A DNA stretch of 64,000 nt, taken from positions 9,972,501 through 10,036,500 of the forward strand of contig JAPNXP010000001.1 of the NCBI GenBank assembly GCA_028753945.1, in the 5' to 3' direction. This DNA comes from Hexactinellida sp. DTS-2022. Taxonomy: Eukaryota > Porifera > Hexactinellida. Both the position numbers and the translations under genes were made by a program. This document shows positions 63,501-64,000 of this stretch, piece by piece (the first letter of the stretch is position 1; every line of letters begins with the position of its first letter). The notes beneath the pieces were generated by a model that worked only from the letters and a program-made list of their open reading frames with translations, did no database searches and was not told the origin of the DNA.

Positions 63501-64000
63501 TGTGGCAGCAGGGAAGGCTGGACAGTCGAGGCATCGCCAGTTTCTGGCAATCCATCTATCTGCGGATGAGGGAATTCGGGAAGTACTTGTTCCTCTTGGT
63601 GAGCAATAGCAGCATGGTTAAGAGTGAGAGATACGAGAGGCGTTGGGTTGGTATCAGCTGTAAAGGTCAGTGCCTACTCCTCCTGCGAGGGGCTGGTCCA
63701 CTCTTGGACGTTTTAGGAACTGGGCAAGGGGTTGTGTCATCTTAGCGGCTTTTGCCTTTTCCCTGTCCTCCTTCAACTTCCTCTTTTGGAAACCGGACAG
63801 ATTACCCGACTTCGCCCTAACATTGGGACCCACTGCAGCAGCCGGTGGGGCATTGACCTGTGTCACAAAACAGCCATCCACGACACAGACCTCGGTTGTC
63901 GCCTGCGTAACATCCTCAGGCTGATGCTCTATGTCTTCTCGGAATAAAGAATTGTGCATTGTGATAATTGAAATCTAGAGAGTAAAAGCTTGCTATTACA
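60577..64000 (-). mobile_element. hAT DNA transposon, ZMYM/TTF type, left part (copy 2)
   Basis: The left terminus reads CAGGGGCGTGCTGG followed by GCGGGATTCC within 40 bp, the same as the right terminus at 2552 read on the other strand. From 61670 it repeats the window start. Its own right end would lie near 64221, outside the window. The transposase is on the minus strand, so this end is the 3' side of the gene. Confidence 0.88.
60953..63959 (-). pseudogene. hAT transposase, frameshifted, copy 2 (complete to C-terminus)
   Basis: The same decayed gene as 1-2290, here with its C-terminal half. Start ATG is at 63957-63959, the TTF zinc finger at about 63310-63110, and the catalytic region at about 62700-62350. 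The frame shifts near 61716 into EFRLEYGRGIGAG and RQEILKIHG (61500-61705), again near 61360, near 61105 and near 61050. The end carries the hAT dimerisation signature: FKNVFIVYHHILSMSVDVDE with CERVWSGLKYVK (about 61110-61190), then TRLRNQMTEDHTRETLL, then a last helix ending LRNLLL at TAA 60953-60955. The Glu of DVDECER is the likely third catalytic acid. At least eight frame breaks plus one nonsense codon show it is dead. Every break in the shared part is also in copy 1. Confidence 0.85.

Noticed and set aside
1-64000. The two 2.3-kb identical ends as long terminal repeats of a giant retroelement
   Set aside because: The repeated sequence is hAT transposase coding DNA and not an LTR. There is no TG...CA border, primer-binding site, gag or pol, and matching extends to both window edges.

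Overview
This is AT-rich eukaryotic DNA, almost certainly from an invertebrate animal. I see no bacterial gene organisation, rRNA, tRNA or CRISPR. The content is satellite DNA, decayed DNA transposons of animal-type families (hAT with a ZMYM/TTF-type transposase, Tc1/mariner-pogo MITEs) and a non-LTR-like 3' tail. The species cannot be named from the sequence alone. I find no confidently intact cellular gene.

Layout. 1-2552: right part of a decayed hAT transposon, transposase on the minus strand. 2553-3270: flank with fragments of an ORF that the hAT interrupts. 3271-6794: a DNA element with 404-bp terminal inverted repeats (TIRs), carrying a nested hAT-like element (3936-5371). 6795-59175: a long head-to-tail satellite array with a monomer of about 175 bp. 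It is interrupted by a mariner-like MITE (46363-46926), a second long-TIR element (49021-53612), a probable non-LTR fragment (53905-54974), a 1.4-kb TIR element (55492-56904) and a small MITE (57075-57221). 59176-60255: dispersed repeats starting with a 61-bp palindrome. 60256-60576: S/T/Q-rich ORF. 60577-64000: the same hAT again, this time with its other end.

The most striking large-scale fact is that positions 1-2331 recur at 61670-64000 in the same orientation, with no difference seen and with the same frameshifts. The hAT left end at 60577 is preceded by ACAAACAC, and the hAT right end at 2552 is followed by ACAAACAC. The ORF broken at the first junction resumes in frame at the second. 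The two partial hATs are therefore best read as the same insertion seen twice. The sequence repeats with a period of 61,669 bp, so it is a tandem duplication, a circular molecule read past its start, or an assembly overlap.

The satellite has two main alternating monomer types. Type A carries a 9-bp dyad and a motif matching the first nine bases of the vertebrate CENP-B box. Type B lacks both in full form. The array has higher-order repeats (1,399 bp; 1,746 bp; 1,917 bp; 3,136 bp; blocks offset by 4,365 and 4,715 bp). Its core is homogeneous and free of insertions. Its right flank is more diverged and holds all the internal transposon insertions, an organisation resembling centromeric arrays. 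Centromere function is an inference, not shown.
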